DNA of 14,607 nucleotides. It comes from F1-60-MAGs149 sp032119475. Its GTDB lineage: Bacteria > Actinomycetota > Thermoleophilia > Gaiellales > F1-60-MAGs149. Positions 1 to 6,514 of this stretch are shown one piece after another (position 1 is the first letter of the stretch; each line of letters opens with the position of its first letter). Below the pieces are notes generated by a model that was given only the letters and a program-made list of their open reading frames with translations, made no database searches and had not been told where the DNA came from. Location of the stretch: the NCBI GenBank assembly GCA_032119475.1, contig JAUMCA010000163.1, positions 1 to 14,607 on the forward strand, given 5' to 3'. The position numbers and the translations under genes were made by a program.

Positions 1-1
1 C

Positions 2-118
2 ATCGAGGCGAAGAAGGTGCGTACGGTGTCGATGGGCGCGGCCAAGCCGCGGGACACGAACAAGACCGAGTCCGGTCGCGCGAAGAACCGCCGCGCCGAG
101 ATCACGATCACGTACTGA
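2..118 (+). CDS. C-terminal end of an OmpA-family (peptidoglycan-binding) protein, partial
   Basis: Only the last 38 residues are in the window, read in frame 2 to a TGA at 116-118; the 5' part lies upstream of base 1. The tail contains SGRAKNRRAEITI just before the stop. This matches the last conserved block of OmpA-like C-terminal domains (typically N-x-x-L/G-R-A-x-N-R-R-V-E), where the Arg takes part in binding the diaminopimelate side chain of peptidoglycan. In actinobacteria such domains occur in secreted or membrane-anchored envelope proteins. The assignment rests on one motif, so the rest of the protein's architecture is unknown. It converges on the response regulator gene, with a strong hairpin between them. 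Confidence 0.72.
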   Translation: MEAKKVRTVSMGAAKPRDTNKTESGRAKNRRAEITITY

Positions 119-127
119 TCGTCGCGT

Positions 128-159
128 CGGGCGCCGCGTCCATCCGGACGCGGCGCCCG
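128..159. terminator. Perfect 14-bp hairpin between convergent genes (likely bidirectional terminator)
   Basis: CGGGCGCCGCGTCC and its exact reverse complement are separated by the 4-nt loop ATCC. The element lies between the stop of the OmpA-like gene (118) and the stop of the minus-strand response regulator (168). No U-tract follows on either side, which is common for hairpins in very GC-rich genomes. The position between two converging 3' ends supports termination of both transcripts; the function itself is inferred. Confidence 0.7.
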
Positions 160-167
160 CACCGCGT

Positions 168-851
168 CTACGCCTCGAAGTCGTACGGGCGCGTGACGCG
201 GAGGTACTCGAGCACGGCGACGACGCGTTGGTCGTCGCCCGGGCCGTAGTCGGGCACGAGCACCTTGTAGGCGTTCGACAGGTCGCGGCGGACCGTGGTG
301 TGCGGTAGGCCGAGGTCCTCGGCGATGCCGATCGCATCGCGCCCGGTGGCCAGGAGCGCGAGCACGTTGCGCTGGCGTGGCGTCAGCTGGTGGAGCGTCG
401 AGGTGTCGACGCCGCGGCCCTCGAGCGCCGACGGATCGAGGACCATCTTCCCCTCATGCGTCGCGCGGATCACCTGCGCCAGCTCCGTGCCGCTGAGGTC
501 GCCGCGCTTCTGGATGTACGACCAGCCGTGCTGCTCCCGGGGTGGGATCGAGGCGTGGAAGTTCGGCATCAGGTGCTGCGAGATCACGACGATGCCGATG
601 TCCGCGTGGATTTCCCGCAGGCGCAGGGCGAGATCGAGTCCGTGCAGGGAGCGCGCGCCGAGTGCCAGGTCGAGCAAGGCCACGTCGAAGGACCGGTCGC
701 GCACGGCTTCGAGTGCCTCGTCGGCGCCGTCGGCGGTCGCGGCCACGCGGACGCCTTCGGCGCCTTCGATCATGTCCGCGAGGATCGCGCGCAGCACGGG
801 GTCGTCCTCGACGTAGAGCACGTCGATCGTCGACGTCACGGACTCGTCCAT
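168..851 (-). CDS. NarL/FixJ-type response regulator with LuxR-like HTH
   Basis: The 227-aa product has an N-terminal receiver domain (about 9-130): acidic pocket E15-D16-D17, phosphoacceptor Asp61 in ALLDLALG, Ser91 at the Thr/Ser switch position and Lys115 in IQKRGD. A C-terminal helix-turn-helix (about 154-200) opens LTPRQRNVLALLATG, as in LuxR/GerE domains. Start ATG at 851 (MDESVTS) gives a normal family length; the open frame continues to 2078 but only as antisense of the kinase gene. No Shine-Dalgarno precedes the ATG; a weak CATCAT lies 6 nt upstream. It is divergent from the histidine kinase at 915, its probable partner, with 63 nt between the starts. DNA targets are unknown, and autoregulation via the shared intergenic palindrome is inference. 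The last residues (TRPYDFEA) are not recognisable as a domain. Confidence 0.93.
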   Translation of the reverse strand: MDESVTSTIDVLYVEDDPVLRAILADMIEGAEGVRVAATADGADEALEAVRDRSFDVALLDLALGARSLHGLDLALRLREIHADIGIVVISQHLMPNFHASIPPREQHGWSYIQKRGDLSGTELAQVIRATHEGKMVLDPSALEGRGVDTSTLHQLTPRQRNVLALLATGRDAIGIAEDLGLPHTTVRRDLSNAYKVLVPDYGPGDDQRVVAVLEYLRVTRPYDFEA

Positions 852-879
852 GCCCGGATGATGGCGCAGTCCGACGGCG

Positions 880-893
880 CGTGCACGTGCACG
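880..893. promoter_or_regulatory. 14-bp perfect palindrome in the kinase/regulator divergent region (candidate operator)
   Basis: CGTGCACGTGCACG equals its own reverse complement. It lies in the 63-nt gap between the divergent start codons (851 and 915), just upstream of the kinase -10 hexamer at 903-908 and so over the expected spacer/-35 region. A dimeric LuxR-type regulator could bind such a dyad to control both genes. Palindromes are fairly easy to get by chance in GC-rich DNA, so the role is a proposal. Confidence 0.45.
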
Positions 894-902
894 GCGATTC
901 GG

Positions 903-908
903 TAGGGT
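903..908 (+). promoter_or_regulatory. -10 element TAGGGT for a leaderless kinase transcript
   Basis: TAGGGT fits the TANNNT -10 consensus and is followed by 6 nt (CACCGC) and then the ATG at 915. RNA synthesis starting about 6-7 nt after the hexamer would begin at the start codon itself. No Shine-Dalgarno is present and I see no convincing -35. Confidence 0.55.
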
Positions 909-914
909 CACCGC

Positions 915-2045
915 ATGCAGCACCCCGACCGCATCGACGCACCGCGGGTGCTGTTCGGCCCATGGCCGTTCGCGCCGGTGCCGATCTTCGTCCTCGGCGT
1001 GTTGAGCTACCTCAACCGGTCGATCATCGTCAGTGGCCTGTCGACGGAGACCGCATCGTCGTTCGTGTCGCTCGTCGCGGCGGGCACGCTGGCCGGGTTC
1101 GTGGTGGTCGCGGTAGCGGTCTCGCCGATGGTGGTCGTCAACCGACGGCTGCGCGGCGCGGTTCCGTCCCGAACGGCCTACCTCGTCGTGCTGGTCATCG
1201 CCGGCGTCGTCGGCGGTGCCGCCCAGGTCGCGAGCCGCCGTTTCGTCAGTGACGACGTCACGGGGCAGGGCCTGTTCGAGAGCATCCCGGTCGCGCTCGC
1301 CGTCAACTTCCTCCTGACGTTCCTGTTCGCCCTCGCGCTCACGAACGCCGCCGGCTACTTCGCCCACCGCATCACGCGGCAGCGACGGCTGCTCGAGGAG
1401 CAGGTGCAGCAGCTCGAGCAGCAGCGGCGCCTCGTGGTCGAGGCGGATCAGCGCGTCCGCACGGACGTCGCCCGCGCGCTGCACGACGACATCCAAGGTG
1501 CCCTCCTGCGCGCGGTGCTGCGGCTCAACCGCCTCGCGGACACGGCACCCGGCGAGGACGCCGAGGCGCTGCGCGCGGTCATCGGCGATCTCGAGCAGCT
1601 GCGCGGTGAGGGCGTGCGGTCGATCAGCCGGCGGCTCGCGCCCCCGATCGACTCGACGGGCATCGTCAGCGCGTTGGATGATCTCGTCGAGACGTATCGC
1701 GGCTCGATCGCCGTTGTCATCGATATCGACGACGCCGCGCGCACGGCGCTGTTCGGTCGACGTGACGGCGAGTTGGCGGTCTACCGCATCGTCGAGCAGG
1801 CGCTGCTCAACGCGGCGGCGCACGGCCACGCCGAGCAGGTGCGGGTCACGATCACGGGTGGTCCCCAGGAGGTCGCCCTCTGCGTCGCCGACGACGGCTT
1901 GGGCCCGAACGGGTCGATCGTGCCCGGCATGGGCTTCGCCGTCGTCGACGCCTGGGTCGGCATCACGGGCGGCACGTGGCGCCTTGCGCCCGGGGCGGGC
2001 GGCGGCGCCGAGCTGCACGCCGCACTGCCAGTGCCAGCCCGCTGA
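915..2045 (+). CDS. Membrane sensor histidine kinase (HisKA_3 / NarX-DesK type)
   Basis: The 376-aa product has four or more hydrophobic segments in its N-terminal half (about 20-40, 50-75, 88-106, 123-149). A charged, Gln-rich helix (152-178, LLEEQVQQLEQQ) likely forms the signalling coiled coil. The HisKA_3 dimerisation motif ALHDDIQGALLRAV follows with phosphoacceptor His190, then a HATPase_c domain: N-box with Asn299 in EQALLNAAAHG, G1 box ADDGLG (326-329), and GMGFAVVDAW for the lid/G2 region. It autophosphorylates on His and should phosphorylate Asp61 of the divergently encoded regulator. No periplasmic sensor domain is visible, so the signal is probably sensed within or near the membrane. 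Start ATG 915 is supported by the -10 hexamer just upstream. The ligand cannot be deduced. Confidence 0.93.
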   Translation: MQHPDRIDAPRVLFGPWPFAPVPIFVLGVLSYLNRSIIVSGLSTETASSFVSLVAAGTLAGFVVVAVAVSPMVVVNRRLRGAVPSRTAYLVVLVIAGVVGGAAQVASRRFVSDDVTGQGLFESIPVALAVNFLLTFLFALALTNAAGYFAHRITRQRRLLEEQVQQLEQQRRLVVEADQRVRTDVARALHDDIQGALLRAVLRLNRLADTAPGEDAEALRAVIGDLEQLRGEGVRSISRRLAPPIDSTGIVSALDDLVETYRGSIAVVIDIDDAARTALFGRRDGELAVYRIVEQALLNAAAHGHAEQVRVTITGGPQEVALCVADDGLGPNGSIVPGMGFAVVDAWVGITGGTWRLAPGAGGGAELHAALPVPAR

Positions 2046-2051
2046 GCGCGT

Positions 2052-2070
2052 CGGCCGCTCTTGGCGGCCG
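2052..2070 (+). terminator. Small hairpin after the histidine kinase gene
   Basis: CGGCCGC and GCGGCCG form a perfect 7-bp stem with a TCTTG loop, starting 7 nt after the kinase TGA (2043-2045). There is no U-tract. It may terminate the kinase transcript, or be a dyad upstream of the next promoter at 2087-2092. The two roles cannot be separated from sequence. Confidence 0.4.
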
Positions 2071-2086
2071 TCGCTCACCGCACCGG

Positions 2087-2092
2087 TAGGCT
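2087..2092 (+). promoter_or_regulatory. -10 element TAGGCT for a leaderless transcript
   Basis: TAGGCT (TANNNT) is followed by 6 nt (GCCTCC) and the GTG start at 2099, with no ribosome-binding site. A TTGGCG at 2061-2066 is the only -35-like hexamer, but its 20-nt spacing is too long to trust and it overlaps the hairpin. Confidence 0.55.
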
Positions 2093-2098
2093 GCCTCC

Positions 2099-2764
2099 GT
2101 GCTCGAGCTCCTCCTCGAGGTCATCCCGCTCGCCATCGCGGCTGCGATCAGCCCCGTCGTGCTGATGCTGGCATTGGCGATCCTCGCCGGTTCGCGCCCC
2201 GTCGCGGAATCGGGTGCCTACGCCGTGGGCGTCGTGGCGACCACGATCGCGCTGTACGGCGTCGGGCTCGTCGTGATCCGCGCGCAGCAGGACGGCCTCG
2301 AGCCCGGCTGGCTCGGGTCGGACGTCGCCCGCATCGTGATCGGGGTGGTCCTGGTCATCGCCGGCGTCGTGCTGATCGTCGTGCGCCCGAACGCCGCGCG
2401 ATCATCGGCGTTTCAGGAGCGCCTGCTCGGCGGGCGCCGGCGGTTGCGCGACCTCGCCGGTGCGGGCGTCGCCGTGATGATCACGAACGGCTCGAGCTTC
2501 GTGATCCTGATCGCGATCCTGCACGCGGTCGCGCGCTCCGGGCGGCCGCTGCCTGAGGAGGCCGCCGCCTTGATCGTGGCCACGGCGATCGTCGCCCTTC
2601 CCGCGCTGGCCCCGTTCGTCGCGGCGGTCGTCGGCGGCGCCGGGCTGCGCGCGCTGCTCGCCCGCGTCGGCGTGTTCATCACGACCTACGGGCGCCAGAC
2701 GATGGGCGCGCTCTGGATCCTGTTCGGCTGCATCGACATCGCGCTGGCCTGGAACGGGCGCTGA
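2099..2764 (+). CDS. Six-helix membrane protein, GAP/LysE-like transporter family
   Basis: A 221-aa integral membrane protein with about six hydrophobic segments (6-30, 38-60, 76-96, 121-143, 156-182, 189-216). The first helix contains the Pro-bearing stretch AAAISPVVLMLALAIL. This resembles the opening motif of the actinobacterial GAP (peptidoglycolipid/sulfolipid-addressing) family and, more distantly, LysE-type exporters. A basic cytoplasmic loop (about 99-118) separates the two three-helix halves. Relatives in mycobacteria help move cell-envelope glycolipids; the substrate here is unknown. The GTG start is placed by the -10 hexamer 6 nt upstream and by the correct N-terminus of the first helix. 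It appears to be a single-gene unit, converging on the drug exporter. Family assignment is moderately sure; a generic LysE-fold exporter is the alternative. Confidence 0.72.
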   Translation: MLELLLEVIPLAIAAAISPVVLMLALAILAGSRPVAESGAYAVGVVATTIALYGVGLVVIRAQQDGLEPGWLGSDVARIVIGVVLVIAGVVLIVVRPNAARSSAFQERLLGGRRRLRDLAGAGVAVMITNGSSFVILIAILHAVARSGRPLPEEAAALIVATAIVALPALAPFVAAVVGGAGLRALLARVGVFITTYGRQTMGALWILFGCIDIALAWNGR

Positions 2765-2766
2765 GG

Positions 2767-2796
2767 CGTCGGGCCGGCGTCCCCGCCGACCCGACG
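2767..2796. terminator. Hairpin between convergent GAP-like and MFS genes
   Basis: A 13-bp stem with one C·A mismatch: CGTCGGGCCGGCG against CGCCGACCCGACG, loop TCCC. It lies entirely between the two stop codons (2762-2764 on +, 2805-2807 on -). Short flanking arms TGAGG and CCTCA that include the stop codons could extend it with an internal bulge. No U-tract; likely bidirectional terminator by position and stability. Confidence 0.65.
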
Positions 2797-2804
2797 TTCG
2801 CGCC

Positions 2805-4253
2805 TCAGACCCCGGCGGAGGGCGCGGTCATCTCGCGCTCGTGCACGCCACCCGGCGTGAGCAGGCCGCAGACGATCGCGCTGGCCAGGAAGATGCCGGC
2901 CGAGACCCAGAACGCCACGGAGTAGCTGTGCACCGCGGCGGCGACCGGGTCGCCGCGGCCGTCGGCGATGAAGCCCACGGCCGCGCTCGCCGCGATGGTG
3001 CTGAGCAGCGCGGTGCCGATCGAGCCGCCGATCTGCTGGGTCGTGTTCGCCATCGCGGAGGCGACGCCCGCGTCGTGCGCGGCGACCCCGGACGTGCCGA
3101 CTTCGAAGCACGTGGCGAAGAGCATGCCCAGACCGAGGCCCATCACGACGAGACCGGGTAGGACGTGGGTGACGTAGGCGGTGTCGACGCCGATCTGGGT
3201 CAGCAGCGCCATGCCGACCGCGGAGAACAGCATGCCGGCCGCGATCGGGATGCGCGCCCCGATCCTCGGCAGCAGGACCGCGGTCGACGTCGTGGCCATG
3301 ATCATGATCGCCCCGACCATCGGCAGAAACGCGAAGCCCGTCTTGACGGGCGAGTAGCCGAGCGTGAGCTGCAGGTAGAACGTCAGGAACAGGAACACGC
3401 CGAACATGCCGACGCAGGCCAGGCCGAGGCCGAGGTAGGCGCCCGCACGGGCGCGGTCGGTGACCACGCGCATCGGCAGGAGCGGGTGCTTGACGCGCGT
3501 CTCGATCAACACGAACAGCGCCACGAGCAGCATGCCGCCGATCAGGAGCGCGAGCGTGATCGGCGCGGTCCAGCCGTCCTGCTCGGCGCGCGAGCAGCCG
3601 TAGACGATCGCGAGGAGGCCGATCGAGACCGAGAACGTGCCGGGCAGGTCGAGGTGCGCCTTGCCGTCGGGGCGCTGGTTGACGAGCAGGCCGATCGCGG
3701 CGACGGCGGCCGGGATCGCGAGCACGAGGTTCACCCAGAGGCACCACCGCCACGACAGGTACTCGGTCAGCACGCCGCCGAGGATCAGGCCGATCGCGGC
3801 GCCGGCGCCCGCGATGGCGCCGTAGATGCCGAACGCCTTGCCGCGCTCGTTCGGGTCGGTGAACGTCGTGGTGAGCGTCGACAGGGCGGCGGGGGCGAGC
3901 AGCGCGCCGAAGACGCCCTGCAGGGCGCGCGCGATCACGAGGACCTCGAAGTTGCCCGCGATGCCGCCGAGCGCCGAGGCGGCGGCGAACCCCATCAGGC
4001 CGATAACCAGCACCGCCTTGCGGCCCATCAGGTCGGCGAGGCGTCCGCCGAACAGGAGCAGCGATCCGAAGGCGAGCGCGTAGGCCGTGATGACCCACTG
4101 GCGGTCGGCGTCGGAGAAGCCGAGGTCGGCCTGGGCCGACGGCAGGGCGATGTTCACCACCGTGCCGTCGAGGACGACCATCAGCTGGGCGATGCCGAGG
4201 ACGGCGAGGATCGCCCAGCGCCGGGCGTGGTGGGGGTTCGCGGCGTGATCCAT
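2805..4253 (-). CDS. MFS transporter, DHA2 (EmrB/QacA-like) drug:H+ antiporter
   Basis: The 482-aa product is the usual size for 14-TM DHA2 proteins. Visible signatures are VVLDGTVVNIALP in TM1 (DHA2 motif D1, Asp29), motif A GGRLADLMGRKA (69-80), motif B arginine around RALQGVFGALLAP (Arg109), and the antiporter motif C region 144-165 (GIYGAIAGAGAAIG then LGGVLTEYLSWRW). It should exchange protons for a toxic lipophilic or cationic compound across the cytoplasmic membrane. Start ATG 4253 is supported by a Shine-Dalgarno AAAGGA (4258-4263), the only clear one at a transcription-unit start in the window. No TetR/MarR regulator is adjacent, although such exporters often have one; divergent neighbour is the secreted SGNH protein. 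The substrate is not predictable. Confidence 0.92.
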   Translation of the reverse strand: MDHAANPHHARRWAILAVLGIAQLMVVLDGTVVNIALPSAQADLGFSDADRQWVITAYALAFGSLLLFGGRLADLMGRKAVLVIGLMGFAAASALGGIAGNFEVLVIARALQGVFGALLAPAALSTLTTTFTDPNERGKAFGIYGAIAGAGAAIGLILGGVLTEYLSWRWCLWVNLVLAIPAAVAAIGLLVNQRPDGKAHLDLPGTFSVSIGLLAIVYGCSRAEQDGWTAPITLALLIGGMLLVALFVLIETRVKHPLLPMRVVTDRARAGAYLGLGLACVGMFGVFLFLTFYLQLTLGYSPVKTGFAFLPMVGAIMIMATTSTAVLLPRIGARIPIAAGMLFSAVGMALLTQIGVDTAYVTHVLPGLVVMGLGLGMLFATCFEVGTSGVAAHDAGVASAMANTTQQIGGSIGTALLSTIAASAAVGFIADGRGDPVAAAVHSYSVAFWVSAGIFLASAIVCGLLTPGGVHEREMTAPSAGV

Positions 4254-4257
4254 GCGG

Positions 4258-4263
4258 TCCTTT
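4258..4263 (-). promoter_or_regulatory. Shine-Dalgarno AAAGGA of the MFS exporter
   Basis: On the minus strand the exporter ATG is preceded by GAAAGGA with a 4-nt spacer (CCGC). This implies a 5' leader, unlike the seven first genes in the window that have a -10 hexamer at that distance. It also decides the start at 4253. Confidence 0.65.
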
Positions 4264-4351
4264 CGGCGTGCACCGGGGTGCGCCGCACAGGGTGCCAGTC
4301 GGGGCCATGGGACTGCGACGGTCCGCGTGGTCGCCGACGAGCGGACGCGGA

Positions 4352-4367
4352 GGTGGGCTGGCCCACC
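4352..4367. promoter_or_regulatory. Inverted repeat in the MFS/SGNH divergent promoter region
   Basis: GGTGGGC-TG-GCCCACC, two perfect 7-bp arms 2 nt apart, centred 30 bp upstream of the -10 hexamer of the SGNH gene and so over its -35 region. The 149-nt region also holds GTCCGC (4321-4326) facing GCGGAC (4341-4346), and GCACC-GG-GGTGC (4270-4281) near the exporter start. These could be operators for a regulator encoded elsewhere. Chance dyads are common at this GC content. Confidence 0.35.
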
Positions 4368-4389
4368 CGGGCCGTCGTCACGGCCGGGG

Positions 4390-4395
4390 TACGAT
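4390..4395 (+). promoter_or_regulatory. -10 element TACGAT for a leaderless transcript
   Basis: TACGAT, then 7 nt (GCCCGCG), then ATG 4403. The alternative in-frame ATG at 4394 overlaps this hexamer and would not be transcribed from it, which favours 4403 as the start. Confidence 0.55.
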
Positions 4396-4402
4396 GCCCG
4401 CG

Positions 4403-6250
4403 ATGCGACACCCAGGCCGATGCCGAATCGCCGCGGCGCTCGCCGCGGTCGCCGCCTCGCTCCTCGTCAGCGCGGTCGGTACCGCGTCGGCGGACGAGGG
4501 CCTGCCGACGCCAACGCAGGAGATCGGCGCGTCCCTCCCGACCATCGCCGACTTCCCGACCGCGCGCCTGTCGCCGCGTGCGACCGAGGTGTACGCCACG
4601 GACGCGGACCGCGCGCCGTACCCCTGCGCCGTGTACGAGGCGCGCGGTGTGCCGGGCACGCGGCACTGGGGCGAGTGGGCCGCGACCGGTCTCGGCCGTC
4701 GGGTGCGCGTGCTCGTGTTCTCCTACGGCGACGAGCGCATCGAGGATGCGTGGGCGCGCCTGCGCGCCGGCGTTGCGGCCTGCCCGCGGACGACGCGCGC
4801 CCGTGGCGACCAGGGGGTTGAGATCTCGACGCAGAGGATCCTGGCCCGTACGACGGATCGCATCCGCATGGACGTCGTCGCCCGCAGCGCGCGCGGCACC
4901 GACCGCGCGACGGACCGCGCGATCATCTACCAGCGCGTCGGCGACGCGATCCAGAAGGTGCAGGTCTCGCGCATCGCGCTCGGCCCGCGCGACCGGCGCC
5001 TCGTGCGCACCATCGCCGTCGTCGCGGCGGATCGCTACCGCGCCACGCGCGGGCGCCTCGCCTCTGCTGGAGAGGCGGGAACGCCGGATGCCGGGGCGAT
5101 CGAGGCGCAGGCGCGCACCGCCCTCGGCGAGGTGCTGGCCGCCGTGCCGCAGGGGGCGACGATCAACGTCTCGATCGGCGACTCCATGGTCTCCGGCGAG
5201 GCGGGGCGCTGGCGCGGCAACATCCTCTCCGGCCGCAACGTCGGCCTGATCGACGCGTACGGCGAGAGCGCCTACTGGGACACGCCGACCGGCGAGTCGA
5301 TCGACGGCTGCCATCGGGCCCGTGGCAGCGCGATCCGCGTACCGGGCACCGTCGCACTCAACTTCGCGTGCTCCGGCGCCAAGACCGCGAGTGGCTTCGT
5401 CGGGGTCCAGTACAAGCCCGGCATCGACGACGGCACGACGATCCTCGGCGTTCGCCTTCCCGGCCAGCTGACCATGCTCGGTGAGGCGGCCAGGCGGGCG
5501 CGGATCAAGACCGTCCTGCTGACGATCGGCGGCAACGACATGGGGTTCGGGCCGGTGATGGCCGGCTGCATGGCGGCGTTCGCGGTGCCCGCGCCATTCG
5601 ACTACCGCTGCAGCACGTCGCGGACGACCACCAACCGCCTGTCCGACGCGGCCCTCGCCGACGTCGGCCGCAAGGTGCAGGGCGCGATCGAGCGCACCCA
5701 CGCGACGATGCGCGCTGCCGGGTACGAGACCGGCTCGTACGAGTTGATCGTCCAGGGGTACCCGCGCCTGATCGACGTGCCGAACCGCTACCCCGAGACG
5801 TACGCCGACCGGCTCTTCGCCGGCGGCTGCCCGCTCTACGACACCGACGTGCGCTACCTGAACGCCCGCTTCGCGGTGCTGATGCAGGAGTTCGCCGGCG
5901 CCGCGCAGCGGGCGTCGGCCACCACCGGCCAGCCGGTGCGGTGGGTCGACATCACCGAGCTGCTCGCCGGCCGCGAGCTCTGCGCCCGTGACGCGGCGCA
6001 CGTCGACACGATCCCCGCGGATCAGATCGTCGCCAAGGCCGAGCGCGTCCACATGGTCCGGCTGCTGCCGCCGTTCTCGACGTTCGAGCCGTTCCACCCG
6101 AACCAGCTCGGCCAGCAGGCCGTCCAGGCCTGCCTGCGCGAGGCGATGGCCAACCCGACGGTGCGGACCGCGCGCTGCACGGCGCCGGCCGACTGGTCGC
6201 GGGTCGACGCGGACGGGCTGCCGCTCGTGCGCTTCGCGCCGCTCCCGTAG
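4403..6250 (+). CDS. Secreted SGNH/GDSL-family hydrolase with extra N-terminal domain
   Basis: The 615-aa product has a signal peptide (RCRIAAALAAVAASLLVSAV, cleavage likely after ASA30). The SGNH core (about 253-585) shows block I SIGDSMVSGEAG with nucleophile Ser261, the oxyanion GGND block (376-379) in VLLTIGGNDMGFG, and the block V histidine His565 in FEPFHPNQLG. The residue three before that His is Glu562, where many family members have Asp. The core should hydrolyse an ester (lipid, acyl-glycan or similar) outside the cell; substrate unknown. Residues about 55-215 form a separate domain with Cys75 and Cys127 and a W-x-x-L-R-x-G-x-x-x-C-P pattern, faintly like the extracytoplasmic PknH-type sensor domain. 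About ten Cys suggest disulfides. Start 4403 was chosen over the longer frame from 4268 for the signal peptide and promoter. It ends 3 nt from the converging nitrile hydratase operon. Confidence 0.87.
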   Translation: MRHPGRCRIAAALAAVAASLLVSAVGTASADEGLPTPTQEIGASLPTIADFPTARLSPRATEVYATDADRAPYPCAVYEARGVPGTRHWGEWAATGLGRRVRVLVFSYGDERIEDAWARLRAGVAACPRTTRARGDQGVEISTQRILARTTDRIRMDVVARSARGTDRATDRAIIYQRVGDAIQKVQVSRIALGPRDRRLVRTIAVVAADRYRATRGRLASAGEAGTPDAGAIEAQARTALGEVLAAVPQGATINVSIGDSMVSGEAGRWRGNILSGRNVGLIDAYGESAYWDTPTGESIDGCHRARGSAIRVPGTVALNFACSGAKTASGFVGVQYKPGIDDGTTILGVRLPGQLTMLGEAARRARIKTVLLTIGGNDMGFGPVMAGCMAAFAVPAPFDYRCSTSRTTTNRLSDAALADVGRKVQGAIERTHATMRAAGYETGSYELIVQGYPRLIDVPNRYPETYADRLFAGGCPLYDTDVRYLNARFAVLMQEFAGAAQRASATTGQPVRWVDITELLAGRELCARDAAHVDTIPADQIVAKAERVHMVRLLPPFSTFEPFHPNQLGQQAVQACLREAMANPTVRTARCTAPADWSRVDADGLPLVRFAPLP

Positions 6251-6253
6251 GGC

Positions 6254-6514
6254 CTACGCGCGCGCGGCGACGACGCGCTCGAGCGCGTCGACCCACGCGG
6301 CGTAGTACGCGGTCGCCGGGTCCTCGTCCGCCGGGTTGCCGTGGCGCTCGATCGCCTCGGCGAGGGCGTCGCGCCACGTCACCGGGTCCACGCCGAGCTC
6401 GCGCAGCGCGACGACGCCCATGCCGAGCGCGCGCGCCTGCCACGGCTCCTCGAAGACGAGCTCGCCGTTGGTGCGGGGCAGATCCAGCGTCGCGAGGTAG
6501 GGATCGTCGGTCAC
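6254..6514 (-). CDS. Nitrile hydratase accessory protein (P14K/activator type)
   Basis: An 86-aa product with LVFEEPWQARALGMGVVALRELG (19-41), the hallmark of the small nitrile hydratase accessory proteins. W47 and the C-terminal AYYAAWVDALERVV segment also fit the family. Relatives resemble the N-terminal part of the beta subunit and help load cobalt into the alpha subunit by subunit exchange. Length is at the short end of the family (often about 90-150 aa). The GTG start at 6514 overlaps the alpha-subunit stop in a GTGA, so translation should be coupled; the longer open frame back to 6946 lies inside the alpha gene and is a shadow. It is the last gene of the operon and stops 3 nt from the SGNH gene's stop on the other strand. 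Confidence 0.88.
   Translation of the reverse strand: MTDDPYLATLDLPRTNGELVFEEPWQARALGMGVVALRELGVDPVTWRDALAEAIERHGNPADEDPATAYYAAWVDALERVVAARA

Noticed and set aside
852..2078. Long minus-strand open frame extending the response regulator to 636 aa
   Set aside because: The extension is antisense to the well-supported kinase gene, is low-complexity Arg/Asp-rich, and has no domain; GC-rich codon bias keeps shadow frames open.
3165..5249. 694-aa plus-strand open frame across the exporter and SGNH genes
   Set aside because: It is antisense to the DHA2 exporter and then runs out of frame through the SGNH gene; the composition is Arg/Glu/Asp repeats without motifs.
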